A stretch of 64,000 nucleotides of DNA from Allomuricauda sp. NBRC 101325. GTDB taxonomy: Bacteria > Bacteroidota > Bacteroidia > Flavobacteriales > Flavobacteriaceae. Positions 26,608-34,759 of the stretch are shown piece by piece; position 1 is the stretch's first letter; the number at the start of each line of letters is the position of its first letter. The notes beneath the pieces are model-generated. The model saw only the letters and a list, made by a program, of their open reading frames with translations. It did not search any database and was not told the origin of the DNA. Made by a program: the position numbers and the translations under genes. Where the stretch lies: positions 1,054,001-1,118,000 of the forward strand of contig NZ_BSQF01000002.1 in assembly GCF_030268205.1 (NCBI RefSeq), read 5' to 3'.

Positions 26608-26647
26608 GGTTATTTCAAACCTTCAGAAAACCCATCCTATTCTACTT

Positions 26648-27394
26648 CTATGCCAAAATCATTAAGGGAATCTTCGATTTACGGATAACAGCCTTTATTG
26701 GACTTGTTTTAAACCACATATGCTTTCCTTCATCCTTGGAAACACACAACAATTGGATATTAGTTTTAGCCACATAATTTACCATGCTGTCCAAGGCATT
26801 GGAACCTTTGCTGAAAACAAATGAAATGGTTTTTTGTCCCAAATATTTCTTTGCTTTAGAAATCTTGTCTTTTTTAATATGAAACAAACGAACAGGATTA
26901 TCATCTTTTGGATTTAGATTTTTAATTATTTGCAGACCACTTTCTTTGATACCTCCGCCAAAAATGCCAAGATTCATTTCTTTAAAGCTATACAGTTCAT
27001 CGTCTTGGCCCAATAGTAAAATATTGGTATGATCGGTCTGCCTAATCACCAAATCGGTAATGCTTTGTCCAAAGAGACTTGAAAACCTTCGCTTTTTCCC
27101 CAGCACTAGAAAATCAGGTTGTTCACTGGTCAAATATGTCAGCACCTGCTTTTTTACGGTACCCTTTTTTAGGGTATAATTGATGGGCAACGAGCCTTTA
27201 TTCGAAAATTTGGAGACCAACACCTCTAGATCAACTTTTGAGGATATATCATCCTAATAAAAATATCGGCTGCTTTTTACATGAAATACTTCCACAATAC
27301 CACCAATAGCATTAGCCAAACCGATAGCATTTGCCAGAACAATTTCCGAATCCTTGGATAGATCGAGCAAAACAGAAATGTGATAGGTTTTCAT
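26648..27394 (-). pseudogene. Universal stress protein interrupted by an in-frame amber codon
   Basis: A minus-strand frame from ATG at 27394 reads MKTYHISVLLDLSKDSEIVL, a normal UspA-type start, and reaches TAG at 27254-27256 (codon 47). It then continues in the same frame to TAA next to 26648 with clear Usp features (KKQVLTYLTSEQPDFLVLGK, then a second half ending IRKSKIPLMILA). The intact product would be 248 aa, a two-domain Usp. A restart at GTG 27223 could give 191 aa but would lack the first strand and nucleotide loop. No frameshift is needed, so this is a single nonsense change or a sequencing error. Confidence 0.8.
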
Positions 27395-27526
27395 TAGGTC
27401 AAGTTTTGATGCATTCCTTTAAATGTAACATCAAAAGTCTTAATAATCAATTGTTTAACTATTCTTAAACATCAAAATCACAAATGCTCAATTTTTTGGG
27501 TAATAAATTATGTATTGAAAAATATT

Positions 27527-28897
27527 TTAAAATAAATATTTTATTTTTCTCATTATATAATCAGAAATTCCATAAGGTGCATAACGCAAAGGAACATCAA
27601 ACCAAGTGGCATGTTTTATGATCGATTTGTGGTGCGAAAAAAGGTCAAAACTATGTTTTCCGTGATAGCCCCCTATTCCAGATGCCCCCACTCCTCCAAA
27701 AGGCAATTGTTTATTGCTGATGTGCACTACGGTGTCATTTATGGTGCCTCCACCAAAAGAATAATCGTTCATCAATTTTTGTTGAAATGCTTTGTCTTGT
27801 GAAAACACATAAAACGCCAAAGGTTTTTCATATCGAGAGACCACATCGTGAATTTCACTTACATTTTCATAGGAAATAATGGGTAAAATAGGACCGAATA
27901 TCTCGTCCTCCATCAATTTACTGTCCAAGGTTGGCTCATCAACCAATGTCGGGGCGAAAAATTGGTCTTTGTCATTATAGGAACCTCCTAAGAGCACAGA
28001 CTCCCCTTCAAGTTTCTGTTTTAGGCCTTCATAATGTTTAGGGGTTGCAATTCGGGCAAGATCTTTTGACAGCTCTAAGTTTTCACCATAAAACGCTGTG
28101 ATGTACTTTTTTAATTCGTTTATCAATGCCTCCTTTTTAGAGGCATGTACCAAAATATAATCCGGAGCTATGCAGGTTTGGCCTGCGTTGATAAATTTTC
28201 CCCAGGCAATTCGTTTGGCAGCCAGTGGAGCTTTAGCGGTTTCATCCACCACACAAGGATTTTTCCCGCTCAATTCCAAGGTTACCGGTGTAAGATGTTC
28301 TGCTGCACTCTTGTAGACAATTTTGCCCACCTGCGTACTTCCCGTAAAGAAGATATAATCCCATTTTTCGGCCAATAATGAAGTGGATACCTCTACTCCA
28401 CCCTCAACCACAGCAACATATTCTTGAGGAAACACTTTTTGTATGATTTCCACAATGATTTTGGAGGTGTTCGGACTCAATTCAGAAGGTTTTAATACAG
28501 CTGTGTTCCCAGCGGCCAAAGCCCCGATTAAAGGTGCAATCACCAATTGAAAAGGATAGTTCCAAGGGGCAATGATCAATATTTTGCCATAGGGTTCGGG
28601 CTGAATCCAATCCTGGGATGGAAAATTGCTCAACGAACTGGAAACGCGAATGGGCTCGCTCCATTCCCCTATCTTTTTTATGGCATGGTTGAGTTCGGCC
28701 AAGACAAACTGGGTCTCTGTGGCCATACTTTCAAATTTGGGTTTTTTAAAATCGGCATAGAGCGCATCGCAAATGGCATCTTCCTGTTCGGTTATCTCCT
28801 CACTTAACTTTTTCAAGTATTTCTTTCGGAAGGCCACGTCCTTTGTTTGTTGCGAAGCAAAAAACATTTGTTGAGCTTGAACCAGTTCTTTGATCAT
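27527..28897 (-). CDS. Aldehyde dehydrogenase, class 3-like
   Basis: The 456-aa protein oxidises aldehydes to acids with NAD(P)+. The NAD-binding region APWNYPFQLVIAPLIGALAAGN and FFTGSTQVGKIV, the glutamate motif LELSGKNPC, and the nucleophile Cys in NAGQTCIAPDYILV are all present. The length and the hydrophobic C-terminal end (APYGISDYIMRKIKYLF) match the class 3/fatty aldehyde group, which may associate with the membrane. It stands alone, between the broken universal stress protein gene and a lipoprotein gene with its own terminator. Confidence 0.94.
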   Translation of the reverse strand: MIKELVQAQQMFFASQQTKDVAFRKKYLKKLSEEITEQEDAICDALYADFKKPKFESMATETQFVLAELNHAIKKIGEWSEPIRVSSSLSNFPSQDWIQPEPYGKILIIAPWNYPFQLVIAPLIGALAAGNTAVLKPSELSPNTSKIIVEIIQKVFPQEYVAVVEGGVEVSTSLLAEKWDYIFFTGSTQVGKIVYKSAAEHLTPVTLELSGKNPCVVDETAKAPLAAKRIAWGKFINAGQTCIAPDYILVHASKKEALINELKKYITAFYGENLELSKDLARIATPKHYEGLKQKLEGESVLLGGSYNDKDQFFAPTLVDEPTLDSKLMEDEIFGPILPIISYENVSEIHDVVSRYEKPLAFYVFSQDKAFQQKLMNDYSFGGGTINDTVVHISNKQLPFGGVGASGIGGYHGKHSFDLFSHHKSIIKHATWFDVPLRYAPYGISDYIMRKIKYLF

Positions 28898-28935
28898 GGA
28901 GTGTTTATTTTTTTAAATATAGCCAAACTCAACAT

Positions 28936-28963
28936 AAAAAAAGCACCGACAATTGCCGGTGCT
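28936..28963 (-). terminator. Rho-independent terminator of the 28988-29776 lipoprotein gene
   Basis: AGCACCG (28942-28948) pairs with CGGTGCT (28957-28963). On the minus strand a run of Ts (28936-28941) follows. Confidence 0.85.
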
Positions 28964-28987
28964 CTTCTCATTTATTTTATGGGAAAT

Positions 28988-29776
28988 CTACAAGGTAATT
29001 TCCTGTGTAGCTCCGTTCGGATATATTAAGGTGGCAACATTGTCACATTCCCCATTTCCGAAATCAACGGTTACGGCCAAGCCATTCTTGGAAACCAACA
29101 TAGTTCCGCTGGTTGCATATTCACAAGAGGCGTTTGCTTGAAGGTCTTCCAAAATCTCCACTTCGTAGGTGTCTCCATCAACTTCAACTGTCCATGTTCC
29201 TCCCAATGTAATGGTAATATCTTCCAAAGTCTCACCAAAGGTAATGCTCAGGGTTTTTGTGCCATTTTCAGAGATGATGGTGCCGTCTTCCATTTCAATG
29301 GACATGTCACTTACAACAGATAAAGAAATGGTACTCGCATCCGAATTTCCGATAATGGTATAGGTTCTGGTGCCGTTAATTTTATAGGTCCCAACATAAA
29401 AATTGGTATAAGTTGCGGTAAATGATGCATTCTCCCCACCTGCCACGTAAGTAACGGTTACGGTTCCGTTTACATTTTCAGTGCCATTGAGCACGCAATT
29501 GTTAAAGGTGGCAACAAACCCATTGTCCGAATAGGTCGCGCTATAGCAATCGTCCTTGGCAGCGGATGCGGATTTGGCGGTATTACTGTTATAAAGTTCT
29601 GCGATGGCAAAATCGGCAACGCCGGCAATTTCGTCCGTGGACATAATGGCCTCCAAATCGGTTGCGGAAAGTGCTTCGTCCTCATTGGGCATGGCATCTT
29701 CGCTACACGATTGAAAAGCAAGTATAGCAAGGCCCATAAAGGCAAATGCGTAAAGTCGTAGTGTAAGTTTTCTCAT
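28988..29776 (-). CDS. Secreted lipoprotein of unknown function, beta-rich
   Basis: The 262-aa product begins MRKLTLRLYAFAFMGLAILA and has a lipobox ending FQSC, so it should be lipid-anchored. An in-frame ATG at 29797 would add seven residues; the shorter form gives a more typical signal. After an acidic linker the rest is a repetitive beta-strand pattern with many Thr, Asn and Gly residues (NGTVTVTYVAGGENASFTAT), like jelly-roll or beta-barrel surface lipoproteins of flavobacteria. Two cysteines in CYSATYSDN and FNNC may form a disulfide. No enzyme motif is visible. Confidence 0.8.
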   Translation of the reverse strand: MRKLTLRLYAFAFMGLAILAFQSCSEDAMPNEDEALSATDLEAIMSTDEIAGVADFAIAELYNSNTAKSASAAKDDCYSATYSDNGFVATFNNCVLNGTENVNGTVTVTYVAGGENASFTATYTNFYVGTYKINGTRTYTIIGNSDASTISLSVVSDMSIEMEDGTIISENGTKTLSITFGETLEDITITLGGTWTVEVDGDTYEVEILEDLQANASCEYATSGTMLVSKNGLAVTVDFGNGECDNVATLIYPNGATQEITL

Positions 29777-29937
29777 TGGTAAAAGTTTTTGGGTCATTTT
29801 TTTACAAACGATTGGTCATACATTTTAGTGTTTTTTGGGGGCAGTATTCGATGAAGTGTAATGTTGAAATATTGGATTTTACGATTTTGCAATGTTTTTG
29901 AACTTGAAGCTTGAACTTGAAATCGTATTTTAGGGCT

Positions 29938-30576
29938 ATGGCAAACACCTCGGTACTTCGCGATAGCATTAAACAGCAGTTGTTGGGACTAATTCGGCAA
30001 GGCGAGCTTGAAGTCGGGAAAACCATAAATTTGGCGGCGTTATCCCGCTCTACCGGAATAAGTGTTACCCCTATCCGTGAAGCACTTAGTCAATTGGAAC
30101 ACGCCAGGATTATAAAAGCAGTCCCCAATCGTGGTTTTGTGGTTGCCAGATTGACCTTGGAAGAGGCCAAAAATATTGTAGAGACCATTTCCCAATTGGA
30201 GGTCATGGCCGTGGAAGCATCAACTTTCAATCAAGAAGAAGTGGAAGGTTTGAAAAGTTTACAAGCGCAGATGATGCATGCAGATTCAATTTCGGAAGGA
30301 CTGGACAAACGATTCAAATTCCACAACCATCTTATTCAAAATTGCAGCAATAAAGTTTTGCTTCAAATTTTGCAGGATTTGAAACTTCGCTTTCATTTTT
30401 ATGAATTTGATTTCATTAAGGAGGATTCCTTCTTCCAAAAAATGGGGGTGCAAACCCATGCTATTGTTGAAGCCATTGAAGAAGATAATATTCCCACTGC
30501 GGCACTTATTTTAAAAATGCATTGGATGTCGGTATTGGAGCATATGGAAAGCCAAATGAACGTTAAAAATGGTTAA
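29938..30576 (+). CDS. GntR-family transcriptional regulator (FadR/FCD type)
   Basis: The 212-aa protein has an N-terminal winged helix-turn-helix (residues about 10-70) with NLAALSRSTGISVTPIREAL as the recognition region. An all-helical FCD ligand domain follows, with the metal-type histidines in FKFHNHLIQNC and in the HAIVEAI segment. The start at ATG 29938 is preferred over an upstream TTG at 29911. FCD regulators respond to small organic acids and often act on a neighbouring operon, but none of the neighbours is an obvious catabolic target. It is divergent from the lipoprotein gene. Confidence 0.88.
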   Translation: MANTSVLRDSIKQQLLGLIRQGELEVGKTINLAALSRSTGISVTPIREALSQLEHARIIKAVPNRGFVVARLTLEEAKNIVETISQLEVMAVEASTFNQEEVEGLKSLQAQMMHADSISEGLDKRFKFHNHLIQNCSNKVLLQILQDLKLRFHFYEFDFIKEDSFFQKMGVQTHAIVEAIEEDNIPTAALILKMHWMSVLEHMESQMNVKNG

Positions 30577-30633
30577 TCTTCTGAATATCAAAATAAAATA
30601 AATCTAATTTCGTTTTCTGAAAAAACATTTACC

Positions 30634-30780
30634 ATGCAGTTTTTAAATAAGGAAATTGAAGCACTTGCCAAAAAGAAAAAATCCCAGTCCTTAATCAAAA
30701 AACAGATTTCCTGCGGAATCTTCCAAGATTTGGAGGTTAGAAATCTAGACGCTGAAAAACGTCCCCACTCCAATAATTAA
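30634..30780 (+). CDS. Possible small basic protein (48 aa)
   Basis: An ATG frame gives 48 residues, starting MQFLNKEIEALAKKKKSQSL and ending in KRPHSNN. It is Lys-rich and amphipathic at its N-terminal half, as small flavobacterial proteins often are. Its stop overlaps the stop of the convergent mobA gene by four bases. It follows the GntR gene by 57 bp. No family is recognised, and it could be chance, but no other gene explains this gap. Confidence 0.45.
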   Translation: MQFLNKEIEALAKKKKSQSLIKKQISCGIFQDLEVRNLDAEKRPHSNN

Positions 30781-31364
30781 TCGTTCTTCCCAGTTCGGAT
30801 GGCTTTGAATTCATCCAAAGTGTTCACGTTCAGCAATGCTTTTTCATTTGTGGGAAGAACCAATTCAACATGCGCATTTTTCAAAAATCGCTTGGGACTG
30901 CAAGAATTGGTTTCAGCCAAAAATGACGTTGCTTTTTCCAGTCCATGCGGCTCCCAGATGCAGACCAAAGGTTCTGGCTCCCCTATTTTGGAAATAAAAG
31001 CTGTTGCATCTTTTTCTGAATTCCTATTTTGAATCAATTGCTCCAAGGTTACTTCATCCATATAGGGCAAATCGCAGGCCAATACCAGCCATGCCCCATT
31101 GGGATGGATTTCATGGGCGCTCAAAATCCCATTGAATGGCCCTTGATATTTGTTTTGATCTAGAATAAAATCAATTCCTGCTGAAATTTCTGTTTGTTGC
31201 TCTTCCCTTAAACTTAAAAACACCTTGGAACACAATTTACCCAAAAGTTGGTGCAAATATTCCCGATGCGGCATTTGGTGGTACTCTAGCAAACCTTTGT
31301 CCGAACCCATACGCGAACTGGAGCCTCCAGCTAAGATTAACCCATAAAGTTCGGACGGTTGCAT
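30777..31364 (-). CDS. mobA: Molybdenum cofactor guanylyltransferase MobA
   Basis: The 195-aa protein joins GMP to molybdopterin to form the bis-MGD cofactor. The nucleotidyltransferase signature LILAGGSSSRMGSDKGLLEY (residues about 10-29), the VLACDLPYMD metal motif around residue 97 and PEPLVCIWEP are all clear. The length is typical. It lies 10 bp downstream of a MoaD-like gene in the same operon. The other molybdopterin genes and any molybdoenzyme are missing from this window, so the pair is either a detached piece of a larger locus or a remnant. Confidence 0.93.
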   Translation of the reverse strand: MQPSELYGLILAGGSSSRMGSDKGLLEYHQMPHREYLHQLLGKLCSKVFLSLREEQQTEISAGIDFILDQNKYQGPFNGILSAHEIHPNGAWLVLACDLPYMDEVTLEQLIQNRNSEKDATAFISKIGEPEPLVCIWEPHGLEKATSFLAETNSCSPKRFLKNAHVELVLPTNEKALLNVNTLDEFKAIRTGKND

Positions 31365-31374
31365 GGTACTGTTA

Positions 31375-31623
31375 TTAGTTGGGCGATGGAATCATCGCAA
31401 TTTCATCATACGAATTTATGCTTTCGTTTTCTTTGGCATAATTATGGTTTACCGCAAAAAACACGGAAGGCAAACTTTTGAGCCCTGGATACGTGTGCTC
31501 CAGGAAATTTTTTAAATCTCCCACTGTCGTTGGAATCTTTCTTCCCGAAATGTTCGAAGTCGGAATGGATAGCGATGGGGTGCCCACTATGTCTTTGGCT
31601 TCACCATATAAAAGAACTGTCAT
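31375..31623 (-). CDS. MoaD-like molybdopterin synthase small subunit, C-terminal GG missing
   Basis: The 82-aa protein has the ubiquitin-like pattern of MoaD: MTVLLYGEAKDIVGTPSLSI, a central TVGDLKNFLEHTYPGL helix and the late NSYDEIAMIP strand. MoaD must end in Gly-Gly, which is adenylated and thiolated. Here the protein ends IPSPN with no glycine pair in this frame or a nearby one. It may be non-functional, or belong to a variant family. It is the first gene of a two-gene unit with mobA. Confidence 0.75.
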   Translation of the reverse strand: MTVLLYGEAKDIVGTPSLSIPTSNISGRKIPTTVGDLKNFLEHTYPGLKSLPSVFFAVNHNYAKENESINSYDEIAMIPSPN

Positions 31624-31796
31624 AAAATCAACCTATTAGTTTTTGTTTTGTTTGAATTTTGGTTAGATAGGCTGGTAGGTCTTATTTTAAGTGAGTGAAA
31701 TTATTAAAAATCGAACACAGTGTTGTCTTTTTAACAAGGGGAGATTTATTTTAACTTTTCTTTAATTGATTTCCTTTCGCCGTACATACTTTTCTA

Positions 31797-31823
31797 TAAT
31801 TTTGAACGTTCTGCATGCAGAAC
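31797..31823 (+). promoter_or_regulatory. Probable -7 box followed by a perfect 16-bp palindrome
   Basis: TAATTTTG (31797-31804) matches TAnnTTTG, and GTTCTGCATGCAGAAC (31808-31823) is a perfect palindrome directly after it, 17 bp before the ATG of the vWA lipoprotein. The position at the presumed transcription start suggests an operator. No clear -33 TTG is seen. Confidence 0.45.
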
Positions 31824-31840
31824 CTCAACTTTATTTGAAA

Positions 31841-32923
31841 ATGAAAAACCTATTTCAGTATATCCTCTTTTTTGCATTTGCACTTATAATTTCTTCTTGT
31901 GGTAATTCCGATGACGATGTAAAGTTTGACATCAACAACAGCGAATTGGGTCTTGGCGAAGAGCCGGACGATTGCTTGGGATTCGGGGAAAACGAACTTT
32001 TGCTGTCCATTCAGGATGAGTTCACTACGCTGCCAGGAAAAGTGTCTATCCTTTTTAAGGTTTCCGATTTAATGGGCAATCCGGTTTCTGGGTTATTGGC
32101 AGATGAGTTCACTATTTACGAACAAGGAAGAAACGACGATTGTTTCAATTTGATTTCCTCTTCGGAATCCTTTGCACGTATTTCGCCCAATACCCAAGTG
32201 TTCAACAACAATACGCTTTTGGTACTCGATTTGAGCAACAGTGTGCTTCAAAGCAGCTTGAGTGAATTGAAAGCGGCATCCACCAGTTTTATCAATAATG
32301 TGATGCCATCCCCAGCAACGGAATCCTTTAAAATGGCCATTTATTGGTTCGATGGAGAGGATGAACTTCATTTATTGAACCCCCTTACCTCCTCTTCTGC
32401 AGAATTAACAGCTGCAGTAGATGGGATTACAGCTGATATTAGCAACGACCCTTCCACCGATTTATATGGAGCGGTAATAAAATCTACCAACATAGCCGAA
32501 GACTTATTGGATGATAGTGTTGATGCCATTGGAGCAGCTTCCATCGTTCTTTTTACTGATGGAACGGACCAAGCTTCACGTTATAGAGAATCGGATGCGC
32601 TAAAAGCGGTTGATGAGGCAGATAGAAACATTTCTTACTTTACCATTGGTCTAGGGGCTGAAATTGATACCGAAGTGTTATCGGAAATCGGTAAAACAGC
32701 CAGCGTGTTTGCCAGCAACAAGGAAGAATTGGAAAATACCTTCAACGATATTTCCGAAAGAGTTTCCGAGCAGGCCAACAGTTTTTACTTATTTGAATAC
32801 TGTACCCCTAAAAGGGATGGTAGTGGCGAAAACAACTTGGTGATCCAGGTAAACCACAGCGGTCTCGACGGTGCGGTACAGACCAAGTTTAATGCCAAAG
32901 GCTTTACGGGAGGATGTGAGTAA
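31841..32923 (+). CDS. von Willebrand factor A-domain lipoprotein
   Basis: From ATG 31841 the product is 360 aa with signal MKNLFQYILFFAFALIISSC and Cys20 as lipid anchor. An N-terminal beta region (VSILFKVSDLMGNPVSGLLAD) resembles an Ig-like or PEGA-like extension. The vWA domain (about residues 130-315) has the MIDAS motif LLVLDLSNSVL, the second-site Thr region in DPSTDLYGA and LFTDGTDQAS. It probably mediates metal-dependent protein binding on the cell surface. The gene stands alone; a palindrome lies at its presumed transcription start. Confidence 0.9.
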   Translation: MKNLFQYILFFAFALIISSCGNSDDDVKFDINNSELGLGEEPDDCLGFGENELLLSIQDEFTTLPGKVSILFKVSDLMGNPVSGLLADEFTIYEQGRNDDCFNLISSSESFARISPNTQVFNNNTLLVLDLSNSVLQSSLSELKAASTSFINNVMPSPATESFKMAIYWFDGEDELHLLNPLTSSSAELTAAVDGITADISNDPSTDLYGAVIKSTNIAEDLLDDSVDAIGAASIVLFTDGTDQASRYRESDALKAVDEADRNISYFTIGLGAEIDTEVLSEIGKTASVFASNKEELENTFNDISERVSEQANSFYLFEYCTPKRDGSGENNLVIQVNHSGLDGAVQTKFNAKGFTGGCE

Positions 32924-32975
32924 CGCTAATAAATCGTTATCTTGGGCGTCGATTTTAATTAAACTAAACAAAACT

Positions 32976-33923
32976 ATGACACCCAAACTAAACTCCATTC
33001 GGATTTTTATTTTTACCCTTTTATTAGGAGCAATTTTTAATGTTCAGGCCCAAAACATCAGTCCTTTGGAGGGCAGATGGGATTTGGAACTGGATTTTAT
33101 GGGCAAAACCGCCCCTTCTTGGTTAGAAATCAGACATTCTGGCCATGCTACCTTGTTAGGACGATTTGTTTTTGCTTTTGGTAGTGCCAGACCTATTTCC
33201 GAAGTAAAAACCTTTGGAGAAAACAAATTCACTTTTAGCATTCCCAATCAATGGGAGCCAAAAGGAAGTGATATGATTTTTCATGGGGAATTGACAGATG
33301 GTAAATTAAAAGGAACCCTGATCTATACGGACGGATCTGTTTTGAATTGGACAGGTGTAAAGGCTCCAACATTGGCCTATACCGAAGATCCGAAATGGGA
33401 TAAAACCATAAAGGTTTTTAATGGAAAGGATTTATCTGGATGGCACGTAGATGGGGAGAAAAACCAATGGATGGTTAAGGATGGCATTTTGACCAGTCCA
33501 GAATCAGGTTCCAACTTTATTACCGACCAAAAGTTCCAAGACTTTAAATTGCATGCCGAATTTCGCTTTCCTAAAGGAAGCAACAGTGGCATCTATTTAA
33601 GAGGTAGATACGAAGTTCAGATTGTGGACAGTGAAGGTTTGGAGCCTGCCGATATTTATATTGGAGGTGTGTACGGCTTTTTGGAACCCAATCAAAATGC
33701 GGGTAAACCTGGAGGGGAATGGCAAACCTATGACATTACTTTAATTGGAAATAGAGTTACGATTGAACTAAACGGTAAAACCATTATTTCTGACGCTACT
33801 ATTCCCGGAATTACTGGAGGAGCTTTGGACAGCAAGGAAGGCGAGCCAGGTTCTTTTATGATTCAAGGGGATCATGGCCCAGTTGAATTTAGAAGTTTTG
33901 AAGTGACCCCGCTTAAAAAGTAA
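32976..33923 (+). CDS. DUF1080 (3-keto-disaccharide hydrolase-like) secreted protein
   Basis: From ATG 32976 the product is 315 aa with a signal peptide ending FNVQAQ. Residues about 25-135 form a small beta domain, and the C-terminal part is a DUF1080 jelly-roll with the family markers VFNGKDLSGWHVDGEKNQW, GSNSGIYLRGRYEVQI and EWQTYDITLIGNRVTIELNG. DUF1080 proteins act on 3-keto-glycosides or bind sugars. It is convergent with a second, shorter DUF1080 protein at 34112, the two being separated by a terminator. Confidence 0.9.
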   Translation: MTPKLNSIRIFIFTLLLGAIFNVQAQNISPLEGRWDLELDFMGKTAPSWLEIRHSGHATLLGRFVFAFGSARPISEVKTFGENKFTFSIPNQWEPKGSDMIFHGELTDGKLKGTLIYTDGSVLNWTGVKAPTLAYTEDPKWDKTIKVFNGKDLSGWHVDGEKNQWMVKDGILTSPESGSNFITDQKFQDFKLHAEFRFPKGSNSGIYLRGRYEVQIVDSEGLEPADIYIGGVYGFLEPNQNAGKPGGEWQTYDITLIGNRVTIELNGKTIISDATIPGITGGALDSKEGEPGSFMIQGDHGPVEFRSFEVTPLKK

Positions 33924-33941
33924 ATGAAAAAAAACAGCTTG

Positions 33942-33972
33942 AAAAAACCCCGCTCATTTGGCGGGGTTTTTA
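33942..33972. terminator. Bidirectional rho-independent terminator between two DUF1080 genes
   Basis: CCCCGC (33948-33953) pairs with GCGGGG (33961-33966). A run of As (33942-33947) and a run of Ts (33967-33971) extend the stem and serve both directions. Confidence 0.88.
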
Positions 33973-34003
33973 TTTGGTAATGATGTTATTTTGAGTAGAT
34001 GTC

Positions 34004-34073
34004 ATTCCGAACTTGTTTCGGAATCTCACATGTATTGTATCCTCATGATGAGAACCTGAATCAAGTTCAGGTT
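34004..34073. repeat. Compound hairpin, REP-like
   Basis: Two 8-bp hairpins are joined: ATTCCGAA/TTCGGAAT (34004-34024) and AACCTGAA/TTCAGGTT (34053-34073). TCTCA (34024-34028) and TGAGA (34049-34053) can close the region between them. It lies in the gap before the 34112 gene and looks like a dispersed intergenic repeat. Confidence 0.5.
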
Positions 34074-34111
34074 GACAATACTACTTTTTTTGTAGCTTCT
34101 AGTGTATTGAT

Positions 34112-34717
34112 TTACTGAGCTGTTATAGGTTTTATTTTAATATTTCTCCATTTAACTTTGATTCCGCCGCCATCATGGATTTGTAATGCCACGGCTCCTT
34201 TACCGGCACCAATTTTTTCGTCGTCTAACTCAACCATTTTCACCCCATTGAGCCAGGAAGTGATTTTTGTGTCAACGGCCCTGATCTTCATCGTATTCCA
34301 ATCTCCCATTTTCAAGTTTTTGTCCAATTCTGGGTCAGGTTTAATTAACCATCCCCTTCCGTAAGATTCATAAATCCCTCCTGTATGCAATCCTGGAGGA
34401 GCTACTTCTACTTGCCATCCACTTACTTTAGTGCCATCAAAAGTGGAACGAATAAAAACCCCGCTATTTCCATCAGCTTCTTGCTTAAATTCAAGAGTCA
34501 ACTCAAAATCCCCGTAGAAATCTTCGGTGGATAAATAACCATACTCTGCCTTTGGACCACTTTCACAAATGAGCTCCCCATTTTCTACATACCATTTTTC
34601 CTCTCCGTGGTTTACCCAGCCATCCAAATTTTTACCGTTGAACAGGTCAATGGTTTCTTGGGCATAAATGCCTTGAAATGCCAAAAAGGCCAATGCAATT
34701 GTAATCAGTTGCTTCAT
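34112..34717 (-). CDS. DUF1080 (3-keto-disaccharide hydrolase-like) secreted protein, short form
   Basis: The 201-aa product has a signal peptide ending QGIYAQ and consists of a single DUF1080 jelly-roll: IDLFNGKNLDGWVNHGEEKW, EADGNSGVFIRSTFD, WQVEVAPPGLHTGGIYE and the closing WRNIKIKPI strand. It is presumably periplasmic and acts on keto-sugars or binds glycans. It is related to, but clearly shorter than, the 32976 protein and reads toward it. It may have arisen by an old duplication, though sequence identity looks modest. Confidence 0.9.
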   Translation of the reverse strand: MKQLITIALAFLAFQGIYAQETIDLFNGKNLDGWVNHGEEKWYVENGELICESGPKAEYGYLSTEDFYGDFELTLEFKQEADGNSGVFIRSTFDGTKVSGWQVEVAPPGLHTGGIYESYGRGWLIKPDPELDKNLKMGDWNTMKIRAVDTKITSWLNGVKMVELDDEKIGAGKGAVALQIHDGGGIKVKWRNIKIKPITAQ

Positions 34718-34759
34718 AATTAATCAATGTTTATTTAGTTTGTTTTATGTGTGTTTGTT

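Noticed and set aside
26648-27223. Normal 191-aa universal stress protein starting at a GTG
   Set aside because: The codons before it continue the same protein family in frame beyond a TAG, so the short form is a remnant.
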